Positions 20,600 to 29,529 of a DNA stretch of 64,000 bases are shown one piece after another. Within the stretch, counting starts at the first letter, position 1. Every line of letters begins with the position of its first letter. The notes beneath the pieces were generated by a model. The model had not been told where the DNA came from and did not search any database. It saw only the letters and a program-made list of their open reading frames with translations. Source of the DNA: Methanobacterium_B sp963825335. GTDB taxonomy: Archaea > Methanobacteriota > Methanobacteria > Methanobacteriales > Methanobacteriaceae. The stretch covers positions 1,984,001 to 2,048,000 of the forward strand of contig CAWGSP010000001.1 in assembly GCA_963825335.1 (NCBI GenBank), given 5' to 3'. The position numbers were made by a program, and so were the translations under genes.

Positions 20600-21782
20600 A
20601 TGACAGAATATAAAATAGCAGATATTATTGAAGATCCTTTAGTACAGGAATTTTTTGATAGCAGACCGATATCTGATGGGACTAAAAAAAATTATTTGTA
20701 TCGTTTCATAAAATATTCAAATTTCACAGGAAAATCACCAAGTGAACTCATAACTGAAGCTGAGAAAGAAGAAGACAATCAAATTCGTAGCAGACATAGG
20801 AAAATAAAAAACTATCTAAACGGATTCACTAGACATCTAGAAACTATTGAATATAAACCTGGGAAGAAATACTCAGAAATTACTATTGGGAGAAGTATAA
20901 CAGATATTAAAACCTTTTACCACTTTTTTGATATTGATACGCCTAAAATAAACTTGAAACCAGAAAATCCACCTCGAAGAGATGACCTACCAACAATGGA
21001 TGAGATTAAAAAAGCCTTAAGAAATATTAATACAAGAGACAAAGCTTTAGTACTTCTTCATCTATCTTCAGGTATGGCTGGAAACGAAGTAAGAGAATTA
21101 AAAACAGAGAACTTTTTTGAAGGGCTTGGTATTCCAAATAATACTCCATTAGACGAGTTAAGATCAACGATTACCAGAAAATCCAATTTGCACATTTTGG
21201 ATCATTAGGATAAAAGAGAACGTTGAATATGTAACGTTTTGTAGTCCTCAATGCGTATATGCAATTGTGGATTATCTTGAGGAGAAAGGATCATATTCCG
21301 AATATCTATTCCCAAGTCTTACTGGTGGAAAAATGTCTCAAACATCCCACGTAGGTATTTTTACTAGAATAAATGATAAACTCGGTTTCGGTCTACACTG
21401 CTAATGCGAAACAACGTCGTTTCACAAGTCATAAGTTAAGAGCCGTATTCTCAACTAACATGTATGCAGCAGGAGTAGACTGGACTAAAATTGACCAAAT
21501 GTTAGGACATACACCAAATAAAATAACAAGAGCTTACAGAAGACCATCAGAAGATGTTTATAAACAAGCTTACATAGAAGGTCTAGATTCAATAACAACT
21601 GACAAAATTAACGTATATTAGATTTTCGATCACCTGAAGTCCAAGAACTCAAAAACGAAAATATCGAATTAAAAGGTGAACTTGAAGATATCAAATCAAA
21701 ACTATCCGATCTAGGTGACTTAAGTGAGTTACTATCAAATCCTAATATAAAAAAAATATTAGAGAGAGAAACGAGTGAGTGA
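20600..21782 (+). pseudogene. Second tyrosine integrase, broken by several frameshifts
   Basis: ATG 20600 (MTEYKIADIIEDP) aligns with the start of the first integrase. The N-terminal DNA-binding domain and box I region (SSGMAGNEVREL) are in one frame to about 21195. The middle (IRIKENVEYVTFCSPQ) is in the next, and the box II part (TSHKLRAVF, MLGHTPN, Tyr in TRAYRR) is in the third from about 21385. A last shift near 21618 opens a C-terminal coiled coil (VQELKNENIELKGELEDI) to the stop at 21782. The first two steps are +1, as in the integrase at 4576. Inactive if real. Marks the edge of a second element. Confidence 0.8.
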
Positions 21783-23027
21783 GTAATCTATTATTAGTTT
21801 TTCTTTAGTTGTTTCTTCAACAAGATTATCTAATATTTCGAGTGATTTCCTACTATCACTAAGTCCAGTTGCAAGTCTGTATTTCAGTCCTCGGTTTGAC
21901 TCTCGAGATCTTATATAAAAAATTAGATCCTCAAATAACTCATATTTATATTTTAAATCTCTTTTTATAGGAGCTTCAAATTTAGTCATTTGATACAAAA
22001 ATTCTTCTTCAGTTATTGATTCCTCATTGAAATCATATCTACCAATGATAGAGTTTGGTATAGGATCAAGTGACTTACATCTTTTTTCATAATCTTCATC
22101 CCAACGTCTCTGATATTCTTCTTGTTCCGTACAATTGCGTAGATCCAGAGGCGGATTTATTTTTTTTGGTACCTGTAATAAAAATAATTTTAAATCTTTA
22201 TTTTTTAAACGAATTTCAGATAATTTTTCTTTAAGTTCTTCCATTTTTAATTTTACTTCCTCATTAAAATCTAATAAGTCATAGTTTGCCTGCTTTAGTT
22301 TATCATTACTATACTCATTATTCACTTCACCTAAAGCTTCATAGTATAACATTTCATCATCCGTTGGTTCTCGTTTATTCACTTTATATTTTAATAATGA
22401 TTCCCAATCTTGAAAGTTTATAGATTCAATTTCATCTATTTTCTTAACAAATAACCTTTGTAACTCATGATAAATATTTGAACTAGCAAGATCTATTTTA
22501 TTTACTAAAGTAATCATGTTGTTTTTGAATGATTTATTAACGTTTGAAGCTTCAATTCTTTCGATTTTATTTTTTAACTCATGATAGACATATTGGTCTA
22601 TATTTTCTGAATCAATTTTATTTATTAAGGACAAAATTTCACTTTTCAAAGAGGTATTGACATTTGTAGTTTTAATTTTCACTATTTTATTTTTCAATTT
22701 TAGATATTTTTTTTTAAATATCTTGTCTTTGGTATTATCTAATTCCATTATTAACTGACGTATATCATTGGGTTCTGTTTTTACAAGGCTAAATATAAAT
22801 CCATCAGGATTCATACTTTGAGGCCTTCGTCTTTTATCTAATAACAATTGGAATTCTTCAATTTGAATCATTTTTTTATCTAATAGCTTTAACAAAGCTT
22901 CTTGAAATGGTTCGGATCTATTAGACTGGTTTTCTCCATCTATAAATTTATTTGATTCTGTTAATAACTTAATTCCAGATAGTGGTTCCTTTTTCAAGGC
23001 TTTTAGTATTGGTTCAGTATATATCAT
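21759..23027 (-). CDS. Coiled-coil protein with internal repeats
   Basis: About 422 residues from ATG 23027, chosen because a GTGGAG sits about 10 bases before it; an upstream ATG at 23078 adds 17 residues. Mostly helical and highly charged. Residues about 130-215 carry three degenerate copies of a roughly 38-residue unit (LKNKIxKIxxxNVNxSxKxxIxxLxNKID). A second coiled-coil region follows, then a C-terminal helical part. Its 3' end overlaps the second integrase's coiled-coil end. No known family recognised. It is divergent from the helicase module at 23138 and may belong to the same element. Confidence 0.5.
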   Translation of the reverse strand: MIYTEPILKALKKEPLSGIKLLTESNKFIDGENQSNRSEPFQEALLKLLDKKMIQIEEFQLLLDKRRRPQSMNPDGFIFSLVKTEPNDIRQLIMELDNTKDKIFKKKYLKLKNKIVKIKTTNVNTSLKSEILSLINKIDSENIDQYVYHELKNKIERIEASNVNKSFKNNMITLVNKIDLASSNIYHELQRLFVKKIDEIESINFQDWESLLKYKVNKREPTDDEMLYYEALGEVNNEYSNDKLKQANYDLLDFNEEVKLKMEELKEKLSEIRLKNKDLKLFLLQVPKKINPPLDLRNCTEQEEYQRRWDEDYEKRCKSLDPIPNSIIGRYDFNEESITEEEFLYQMTKFEAPIKRDLKYKYELFEDLIFYIRSRESNRGLKYRLATGLSDSRKSLEILDNLVEETTKEKLIIDYSLTRFSL

Positions 23028-23087
23028 TTTTTTTATACTCCACAAAGTTAATTGATTACATGTTTGTGTATTATACACAAAAATCTA

Positions 23088-23095
23088 CCGGTAAT
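23088..23095. promoter_or_regulatory. Palindrome in the divergent promoter region
   Basis: TACCGGTA, a perfect 8-base palindrome, sits midway between the divergent coiled-coil gene and the helicase module. It could be an operator for a regulator of either unit; nothing else supports this. Confidence 0.25.
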
Positions 23096-23137
23096 TACAA
23101 GGTATTGTGGGAGTGAGTGTGATTGGTGAATTATATT

Positions 23138-23302
23138 ATGAAACATAAAATTTCGACAAATAAAAACGAGAAAAGTCCAAACAATTGGACAGAACTATTT
23201 AATAAGCCTTTTAGTAGCTATATAAAAGAAAAAAAAGAAACAAAGCTGGAAAAAATGATAAGAACCCTTAACGAACTCGTTGAATGGTCAACTAAAGAAT
23301 GA
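23138..23302 (+). CDS. Small protein heading the integrase-helicase operon
   Basis: A 54-residue basic, helical protein (MKHKISTNKNEKSPNNW...), with GGTGA about 8 bases before ATG 23138. It ends 13 bases before the integrase-like gene at 23316, so it is the first gene of a three-gene unit. Read as a unit, it and the next gene may be the split remains of one integrase: the small protein would stand where the N-terminal DNA-binding domain should be, but it does not look like that domain. Too short to be picked by many gene finders. Confidence 0.5.
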   Translation: MKHKISTNKNEKSPNNWTELFNKPFSSYIKEKKETKLEKMIRTLNELVEWSTKE

Positions 23303-23315
23303 AGGAGATGTTATA

Positions 23316-23975
23316 ATGGATGAATTAATAATAGACGATATTACCGAAATAATAAATGATTGCAGTTTAAGAGATCAAAGTATTATACTATTGATGCTTA
23401 CAAGTGGGATGTCGCCTGCAGATGTATTAGAGTTAACTATTGATGATTTTATAAACAGTATACTTAGAAGTATTGAAGTAGATCAATTTTTGATTAACAT
23501 CAACAGGTATCGTACTGATAAAGTTACAGATTATGTTAACTGGAACAAAATTGGAATTTGGGATTTAACAAGGTTGAAAACCGGTATTCGATATATAACA
23601 TTCTCTACTAATGAATGTAATCAATCAATATTGGATTATCTTAACACTAGAATGAATTTTAGTTTTTTTCCTAACGAACCTCTTTTTGCTGATCAACGAA
23701 GGAATAAACTATCTCAGAAATATATCTTTACACTATTTAAAGAACTGAGTTATAATTCAGAGAAAAATATAACTCCTCAACTTTTAAGAAATCTTTTTAC
23801 ATATACACTGTACAAGCAAGGAGCGGATAAATATTTTGTAAATACAATTTTAGGGCATAACCTAGATCAATTTGATTTCGAACCTGAAATTAAAACCGCC
23901 ACGTTTAAAAAGAAATATTCTAAGTTTGCTGAACATCTAACTCTTAAAAAAAATGGTAGTGATCTAGATGAATAA
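23316..23975 (+). CDS. Stand-alone integrase catalytic-domain protein, degenerate
   Basis: 220 residues, covering only the catalytic half of a tyrosine recombinase. ATG 23316 follows AAGGAG by 9 bases. Box I is TSGMSPADVLEL, with no Arg at the usual place. Box II reads TPQLLRNLF, so the catalytic His is replaced by Gln. ILGHN is kept, and a candidate Tyr lies in KKKYSKF. The missing residues suggest it no longer recombines DNA and may have been kept for DNA binding. It overlaps the helicase gene by 8 bases, pointing to a role in replication or its control. Confidence 0.65.
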   Translation: MDELIIDDITEIINDCSLRDQSIILLMLTSGMSPADVLELTIDDFINSILRSIEVDQFLININRYRTDKVTDYVNWNKIGIWDLTRLKTGIRYITFSTNECNQSILDYLNTRMNFSFFPNEPLFADQRRNKLSQKYIFTLFKELSYNSEKNITPQLLRNLFTYTLYKQGADKYFVNTILGHNLDQFDFEPEIKTATFKKKYSKFAEHLTLKKNGSDLDE

Positions 23976-25797
23976 AGAATTCCTTACTATTTTTGATTTT
24001 CAGAGTTTCAGGCCTTTGAAGGATATAAATGGGTGCCAGTTTGGTGTAATAGACCATAAGAAGTTAGGAATAAACGAAAAAAATAGAAGCATATTTGGTG
24101 GCAGTAAAGTAATTGCTTATTGTAGGATATTTTTAAAACATTGGAAAGTTGAAGATAAATATTATTCTCAAATTATTTTTCAGGAATATGATTATTATGA
24201 TCTAGGGGATCCACATGTATCCAACGTTCCAATATCTGAAGTAGATATTAATCGTGACAAATATTTGAAAGAAGTTATAATAAAAAAATTCCCACACATG
24301 GAAGTTGAAAGAATTGATAGTTTTATATCTTGGATATTTGAGTATTGTCAAAACGAAATTATTCAAAAAAAGCTGTTTCCACAAGATAATGTTAGAATAG
24401 ATGACTCGAATACAGATAAAATTAATAACGTCCAGTTAGTCTATCCAACTAGTCATCTTAAATGTTTTAATGATCTGTTTGAAGCCACAGGGTTGATTGG
24501 GGATGAATACGGGCCCATTTTAAAGCCAGTGTGGTATTGTTTGCTTTCTACTTTAATCGCCCAAACTCAATTAAAATTGGGTTCAATTGTTGTTGATGGT
24601 AGGATTAATTTAATGATTTCTCTACCTTCAGGTTCTGGTAAGACTGAAATTAAAAGAACTATGAAGCAAATATTAGAAAAAATTGGGAAGAGTTATGTCG
24701 AACCTACTTCATTCCATCCTGAGCAATTCGTTGGTAAAGTAATTATAACCAATAAAAAAGGTGAAAGGGACTTTATACCGATAAAGGGATACTTATCAAA
24801 CGATTTTGTCATGATTGATGAAGGAAAAGACCTATTAACATCCCCCGATGCAACTTATGCAGAAACTAGAAAATATCTTCGATTAGCATTGGATCAGTAC
24901 CCCTATAACACAATAACCAAAAAATCTGTAGATATTGAACAACAGAATGCATTAGCATATGAACCTCATTGTTGTGTATGTATTTTAGTACAGCCATTCC
25001 ACATGGATCAAGAAATAGTATTAGCCGGAGATTTCAGAAGGCTAATCATTTCCTATATTTTTGTAGCAGGATTAGATAAAAATGAATCTTACAAGACTAG
25101 AATAAGGGAAAAAAGGGATTATGAACGATCTGTCAATGTATTTTCTAATTTTTTAGACTCAATAAATATTCCTGAGAGTTTTGAATTTACAGAAGATGCC
25201 GTTGATTTATTTGAGGAACTTTCCATTCTGTTAATTGAAAGAGGCTCTAATCACTCATCCAAAGTTAAAAACTTTGTAAATATAATGGATTTCACATTTC
25301 AGAACATTCTTCTGAAGTTTTGTGCTGTTCAAGCTTTACAGGATAATACTTCAACAATTGAGCCAAAACATGTTGAACTTGCATTTGTGGATTATGCTGA
25401 GATCCTGGAACATACATATAGTTTCATAGAAAACAAGATTCTAGGAAGCATGGATTATGGTGAAAATTGGGCTGGTGCCGTTAAAAAAGATCAGGAGATC
25501 CTAAAATGGCTTCATGAAAAAGGTGCAACATCCAAGGAAACTTCTAAGGTTTCAATCAAAGACTACAAAGACAAAATTATGGATCTATATAATGTCACAG
25601 AAAGACAGGCAAGACGATATAAAATTCAACATGAAGTGAATGGATGGATTAAATCGAAAAAAAATCAACATGATTCAAAAGTATGGCTTGCATTTGAACC
25701 TGAAAAAGAATCTTCGAGTGATGTCAGAGGGGACAGAGTGGACACGAAGTTTAGGGAAAAATATTTGGAAATAATTAAAAGACATAATTGTAGTTAA
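23968..25797 (+). CDS. MCM-like AAA+ replicative helicase of a mobile element
   Basis: A 609-residue protein. An N-terminal region of unknown fold (1-180) is followed by an AAA+ core with Walker A PSGSGKTE (220-227), Walker B FVMIDEGKDLL (D284, E285) and an arginine-finger-like AGDFRRL near 352-358. A C-terminal winged-helix segment follows (EILKWLHEKGA... and VTERQARRYK). This order is that of MCM-type helicases carried by archaeal plasmids and viruses. The last 30 codons include a GTCAGAGGGGACAGAGTGG run related to motifs elsewhere in the island. It is translated with the preceding integrase-like gene (8-base overlap). Confidence 0.7.
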   Translation: MNKEFLTIFDFQSFRPLKDINGCQFGVIDHKKLGINEKNRSIFGGSKVIAYCRIFLKHWKVEDKYYSQIIFQEYDYYDLGDPHVSNVPISEVDINRDKYLKEVIIKKFPHMEVERIDSFISWIFEYCQNEIIQKKLFPQDNVRIDDSNTDKINNVQLVYPTSHLKCFNDLFEATGLIGDEYGPILKPVWYCLLSTLIAQTQLKLGSIVVDGRINLMISLPSGSGKTEIKRTMKQILEKIGKSYVEPTSFHPEQFVGKVIITNKKGERDFIPIKGYLSNDFVMIDEGKDLLTSPDATYAETRKYLRLALDQYPYNTITKKSVDIEQQNALAYEPHCCVCILVQPFHMDQEIVLAGDFRRLIISYIFVAGLDKNESYKTRIREKRDYERSVNVFSNFLDSINIPESFEFTEDAVDLFEELSILLIERGSNHSSKVKNFVNIMDFTFQNILLKFCAVQALQDNTSTIEPKHVELAFVDYAEILEHTYSFIENKILGSMDYGENWAGAVKKDQEILKWLHEKGATSKETSKVSIKDYKDKIMDLYNVTERQARRYKIQHEVNGWIKSKKNQHDSKVWLAFEPEKESSSDVRGDRVDTKFREKYLEIIKRHNCS

Positions 25798-25838
25798 AAT
25801 GGATAATTTTTATTTTATCATTCAAATACCTAATTTAT

Positions 25839-26748
25839 TTATAATCCATGATTGTTTAAAAAGTTATAACAATCAATACCATCATGATCAATTTTTATTC
25901 GATTATAGAGTGTTGTTATGGTACTTCGGATAGATGGAGCTAGCTCGAAACCGGTTCCTGAAGCACCTTGACTTATACTTTTTTCACCATCTTTCTTATG
26001 TAAAAAATTTTCAACAATATTTAAATTATCTAAATTAGTTTGATCATAACCAAAACCTAAGAAATATACCCGTTTAGCATCTCTCAACAATTTGTGGGCT
26101 TTAATAAAAGAACCTTCTTTTTTACTTTCTTGCATTAACTTTATACCTTCACTAGATTCTTTTAGTTCTTTACCGATTGGAATATATCCATATTCCCTTT
26201 TTTTACCCTCTTTCCAATATTCATTAGGTAGACAATCTAACTTTCCATACTTATGTGTAATTTTTATTGTTTGAATTAAATCAGCAGCTGATGTAGTAGG
26301 ATAAAAGTTGTCTAATGCATTAAATAAGTAATGTTCAAGAGACCGGTCGTAATTAAATGTAATTATACTAAGTTTATTTTCTTGAAATTCCTCAGGGGAT
26401 GGTGTATGTAAACTATTACAGAGGTATCTGTACCAATCTGCATCTTCAGTAACTGAGTTAGTTTTAAGTGATTCCTTTTCTTTTAAAATTAATGCTGTGC
26501 AATTGCTATTTTCCCCAATGGTGCTAAATCTTCTTGCCCTTGTAAAAATTTATCAATAGTATATAATTGAGAATTCAAAAGTTTATCCCTAAAATCATCT
26601 ACTTGACTAGTGGAGTATCCGGATATAACATTATCCGATTTTAAATTATTTATAATAGCATTTTTAAGCTTTCTTCCTACTGGATATCCATAGGTTTGCT
26701 AGCACCTGCACCTAGAATTAGAACAGTTGGTATGTCTATCATAATCAT
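25839..26748 (-). pseudogene. SIR2-like NAD-binding protein, broken by two frameshifts
   Basis: ATG 26748 opens MIMIDIPTVLILGAGASKP, the NAD-binding start of SIR2-like proteins. The frame breaks at about 26690 (KP then YGYPVGRKLKNAI) and again near 26500. The rest carries LSIITFNYDRSLEHYL and, near the end, VYFLGFGYDQTNLDNL, both conserved in the SIR2_2 group. Members of this group act as NAD-depleting effectors in several anti-phage systems. With both breaks real it is dead. Full length would be about 303 residues. Confidence 0.7.
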
Positions 26749-26839
26749 AAGTTGTTAATGTAATAATTTAAATGTTTTTAAATTAACTGATCATTATATA
26801 TAACGTTTTATATGAGAGTATAATACAATTTAAACGAAA

Positions 26840-26868
26840 TATAAGGCTTATTTAAGGTTTTATAAGCT
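26840..26868. repeat. ATAAGGCTTATT-type element, copy 1
   Basis: TATAAGGCTTATTTAAGG followed by TTTTATAAGCT, about 95-130 bases upstream of the SIR2-like gene. A close match is at 28044-28070 upstream of the PIN-like gene, so it may be a shared promoter or operator element. Confidence 0.35.
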
Positions 26869-26988
26869 GTATGATATTATTATTTAATTAAAGGAATTAT
26901 AGATTATTTATTTAAGTGTTTAAAAATAAGTTGTATAGTAAATATCCTCTCTGACATTTCATAAACTATTGTGGAATATGAATTGAAG

Positions 26989-27894
26989 TTATAATAAATT
27001 ATTTAACTCTTCAATTTTGCTAATTATTATTGTATCGTACATTTCTCCAATTTTATTTTGATTAAGTATATTAGCCCATGATCGTTCCGTTATAACAATG
27101 TCACAATAAGGAATGGCCATTGATAAACAGTGCAGATCATATATATCATTGGTCTTAATTTCACGACTCTTGTCAATATTTCTGGTATAGTCCATCATAT
27201 GAAAAACATATGCTGAGGGAATACTTTTTAAAAAATTATCTGCAGAATCTTTTGAAGAGAAATTAATTTTTGAGATAAATAAATTGAATTCATCATGACT
27301 TAAAGATAGATTAGGGAGTACACGCTTTATTCTTGGAAGTATTGATGTTACATAAAATTCGTATTTTCCTATACCCTTTTTTATTTCTTTGTCAGGATGG
27401 TCATACAATTCTCTATGGATCTCAATATCTTCAACTAATTTTTTTTCTCTATCTAACAAATTTTTATTCAAAAAAGGTTCTTGTGCTACACTATACATAT
27501 ATGCAATCTTTTCTAGATGCGAATTACTTGAATTAAGTCCATAAATATGTGTAATACCCTCACCAAAAATAATTTTTTTTAAATTGTGAGTTTTTTTACC
27601 CAATAAAGATAAAATAGCATTTTCAATTTCCAAATCCCATACATTAAAACCGTATATAGAATTCATTTTAGAAATCTTAAACATAAATTCTGAAAGCTCA
27701 ATTCTGGACTCTTCTTTAGCTCTCTTCTTTGTTTCAATGAGGTGGCAACATGAAATGGGGAATTTATGCTTATTAGAATCAGAAGATTCTTCAATTTTAG
27801 TATAACTGTCATGATACCCCGAATAACCATTTACCTCTTTAAACGACTTCAACAAGTTTATCCAAACCCATTGATCTAAATATACTATGGACAT
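26989..27894 (-). CDS. PIN-domain-like protein, possible RNase effector
   Basis: 301 residues. It begins MSIVYLDQWVWINLL, with the first PIN acidic residue (Asp7), and ends with NDIYDLHCLSMAIPYC-DIVITE, where two Asp residues and the buried strand look like the C-terminal PIN active site. The 200-residue middle is an insertion longer than in VapC toxins (about 130 residues), so it belongs to a large PIN-like group. No antitoxin gene adjacent. It lies between the SIR2-like and Fic genes in a defence-like block. ATG 27894 has little visible RBS. Confidence 0.5.
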   Translation of the reverse strand: MSIVYLDQWVWINLLKSFKEVNGYSGYHDSYTKIEESSDSNKHKFPISCCHLIETKKRAKEESRIELSEFMFKISKMNSIYGFNVWDLEIENAILSLLGKKTHNLKKIIFGEGITHIYGLNSSNSHLEKIAYMYSVAQEPFLNKNLLDREKKLVEDIEIHRELYDHPDKEIKKGIGKYEFYVTSILPRIKRVLPNLSLSHDEFNLFISKINFSSKDSADNFLKSIPSAYVFHMMDYTRNIDKSREIKTNDIYDLHCLSMAIPYCDIVITERSWANILNQNKIGEMYDTIIISKIEELNNLL

Positions 27895-28043
27895 ATTATT
27901 TCCTTCGATTTACATAATATTAATACTTAAGACTATGTTCTCTCTTAATTTTTGATTGTTTATAAATTATTGAAGTTTAGTAAATTAATTACCCATATTA
28001 TATATAACCTCCTATAATGGAGTATATTACTTTATAATAGATT

Positions 28044-28070
28044 TATAAGACTAATTAAAGGTTTTATAGG
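28044..28070. repeat. ATAAGGCTTATT-type element, copy 2
   Basis: TATAAGACTAATTAAAGG followed by TTTTATAGG, about 150-175 bases upstream of the PIN-like start. It differs from the copy at 26840-26868 at about seven positions. Confidence 0.35.
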
Positions 28071-28147
28071 TTAATAACGGTTTTTATATCAACCATTTTT
28101 TGGATTTTAAAAAAATACTGTAGTGGATGTCCACTCTGTCCACTCTG

Positions 28148-28378
28148 AATCCAGAAGTAATCCAGAAGTAATCCAGAAGTAATCCAGAAGTAATCCAGAA
28201 GTAATCCAGAAGTAATCCAGAAGTAATCCAGAAGTAATCCAGAAGTAATCCAGAAGTAATCCAGAAGTAATCCAGAAGTAATCCAGAAGTAATCCAGAAG
28301 TAATCCAGAAGTAATCCAGAAGTAATCCAGAAGTAATCCAGAAGTAATCCAGAAGTAATCCAGAAGTAATCCAGAACT
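28148..28378. repeat. Tandem array of 21 x 11-bp units at the 3' end of a Fic gene
   Basis: The unit AATCCAGAAGT repeats 21 times without interruption; only the last copy differs (AATCCAGAACT). The array runs into the stop codon of the Fic gene at 28377. It is preceded by GTCCACTCTGTCCACTCTG at 28129-28147. Spacing of 11 bp is close to one helical turn, so bound proteins would line up on one face. It could be iterons, an operator array, or slippage product. Confidence 0.95.
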
Positions 28379-29411
28379 AAGTAAGTATATAATATGTACT
28401 TCTACCTTGACTTACTCGTTGTATAACTTTAAGTTCTACTAATTTAGAAAATTCGGTTCTTATAGCAGTATCTGATAGACCAAGAATTGATCTAATGTCT
28501 CTGTTAGTAGTACCTCCTTTAGATATTATTCTCTCAATGATAGCCATTTGTTTATCATCAAATGCGATTTGTCCTTTTTCTTCTAAAAGTTTAAAACTTT
28601 TGTTAAGTCTTAGAACCTTTTCTTTAACAGCTTTTATACTAACCGCAACTCCTTCAGTAAAATATTCTAACCATCCCGTTAAATCTAATGTATCTTGATC
28701 AACACTTTTCAAAGCAGCGTAATAACTAGGCCTGTCTTGATCATAATAATCATCTAATACAAAAAACCTTTTTAAATCAAAACCTCGTTTATAAAGAACT
28801 AAAGTCGCCATAATACGTGCAGTTCTACCATTACCATCAATAAATGGATGGATTCTAACTAGCTCATAATGAGCTAAACCCGCAATTATTACAGGATCTA
28901 TTTCATTCAGTTCCAGAGAATTAAACCATTTAATAAAATCTTCAATAAGGGTGGGTACTTCATCCGTTTGAGGAGGCATGAAAACAATCTCCCCATAGCC
29001 GTTGACAACATAATTTTGACGATTTCTCAAAATTCCTTCGTCTTTATGGTCATCTAGTGTATTTTTTGTTAGAAATTTGTGAATTTCTAATAGATCAGTA
29101 AGTGTGAAAGGATCTCTAGAACCGAAATCAGGAATTTTATCTAAAGTTTCAATATAATTTAAGACTTCTTCTTTATCTTTTCGCTTAGCCATGATGTCTC
29201 TACCATCTGCTAAAGCACTTACTTCTGCCATAGTAAGCTTATTACCTTCTATTGCAGTTGATGAATGTGCACTCCTTAGAATAGCTTCTTTCCTTAAAGA
29301 AACTTCCCAATTCGGTATATAAGGTGCACTCATTATAATGCCCTGTGATTTAGAAATAAATGTAAGATTTTTAACAATTTTATCATCATAATTAAAATTT
29401 GGTTCAAACAT
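28377..29411 (-). CDS. Fic-family protein with inhibitory helix and winged-helix C-terminus (Fic 1)
   Basis: About 344 residues from ATG 29411 (MFEPNFNYDDKIV), preferred because AAGGTGT stands just upstream and the second Fic protein starts the same way. The Fic core HPFIDGNGR is intact, so it should transfer AMP or a related group to target proteins. Near the N-terminus STAIEGN fits the inhibitory (S/T)xxxE(G/N) helix that blocks the active site. The last 60 residues form a winged helix (GGTTNRDIRSILGLSDTAIR), suggesting DNA binding. The stop codon is inside the 11-bp tandem array. Confidence 0.88.
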   Translation of the reverse strand: MFEPNFNYDDKIVKNLTFISKSQGIIMSAPYIPNWEVSLRKEAILRSAHSSTAIEGNKLTMAEVSALADGRDIMAKRKDKEEVLNYIETLDKIPDFGSRDPFTLTDLLEIHKFLTKNTLDDHKDEGILRNRQNYVVNGYGEIVFMPPQTDEVPTLIEDFIKWFNSLELNEIDPVIIAGLAHYELVRIHPFIDGNGRTARIMATLVLYKRGFDLKRFFVLDDYYDQDRPSYYAALKSVDQDTLDLTGWLEYFTEGVAVSIKAVKEKVLRLNKSFKLLEEKGQIAFDDKQMAIIERIISKGGTTNRDIRSILGLSDTAIRTEFSKLVELKVIQRVSQGRSTYYILT

Positions 29412-29529
29412 GAAGACACCTTGAATGTTATGATTCAATTATTATCATTAAATCACTTTACTATATCCTTAGTTTCCAATTCTTAAATTAGTTAGATTAT
29501 AACATGTTTATTAGTTTATAATCCATTCT

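Noticed and set aside
28148..28378. CRISPR-like array
   Set aside because: The repeats are only 11 bp with no spacers and no cas genes nearby; likewise the 12-bp array at 52761.
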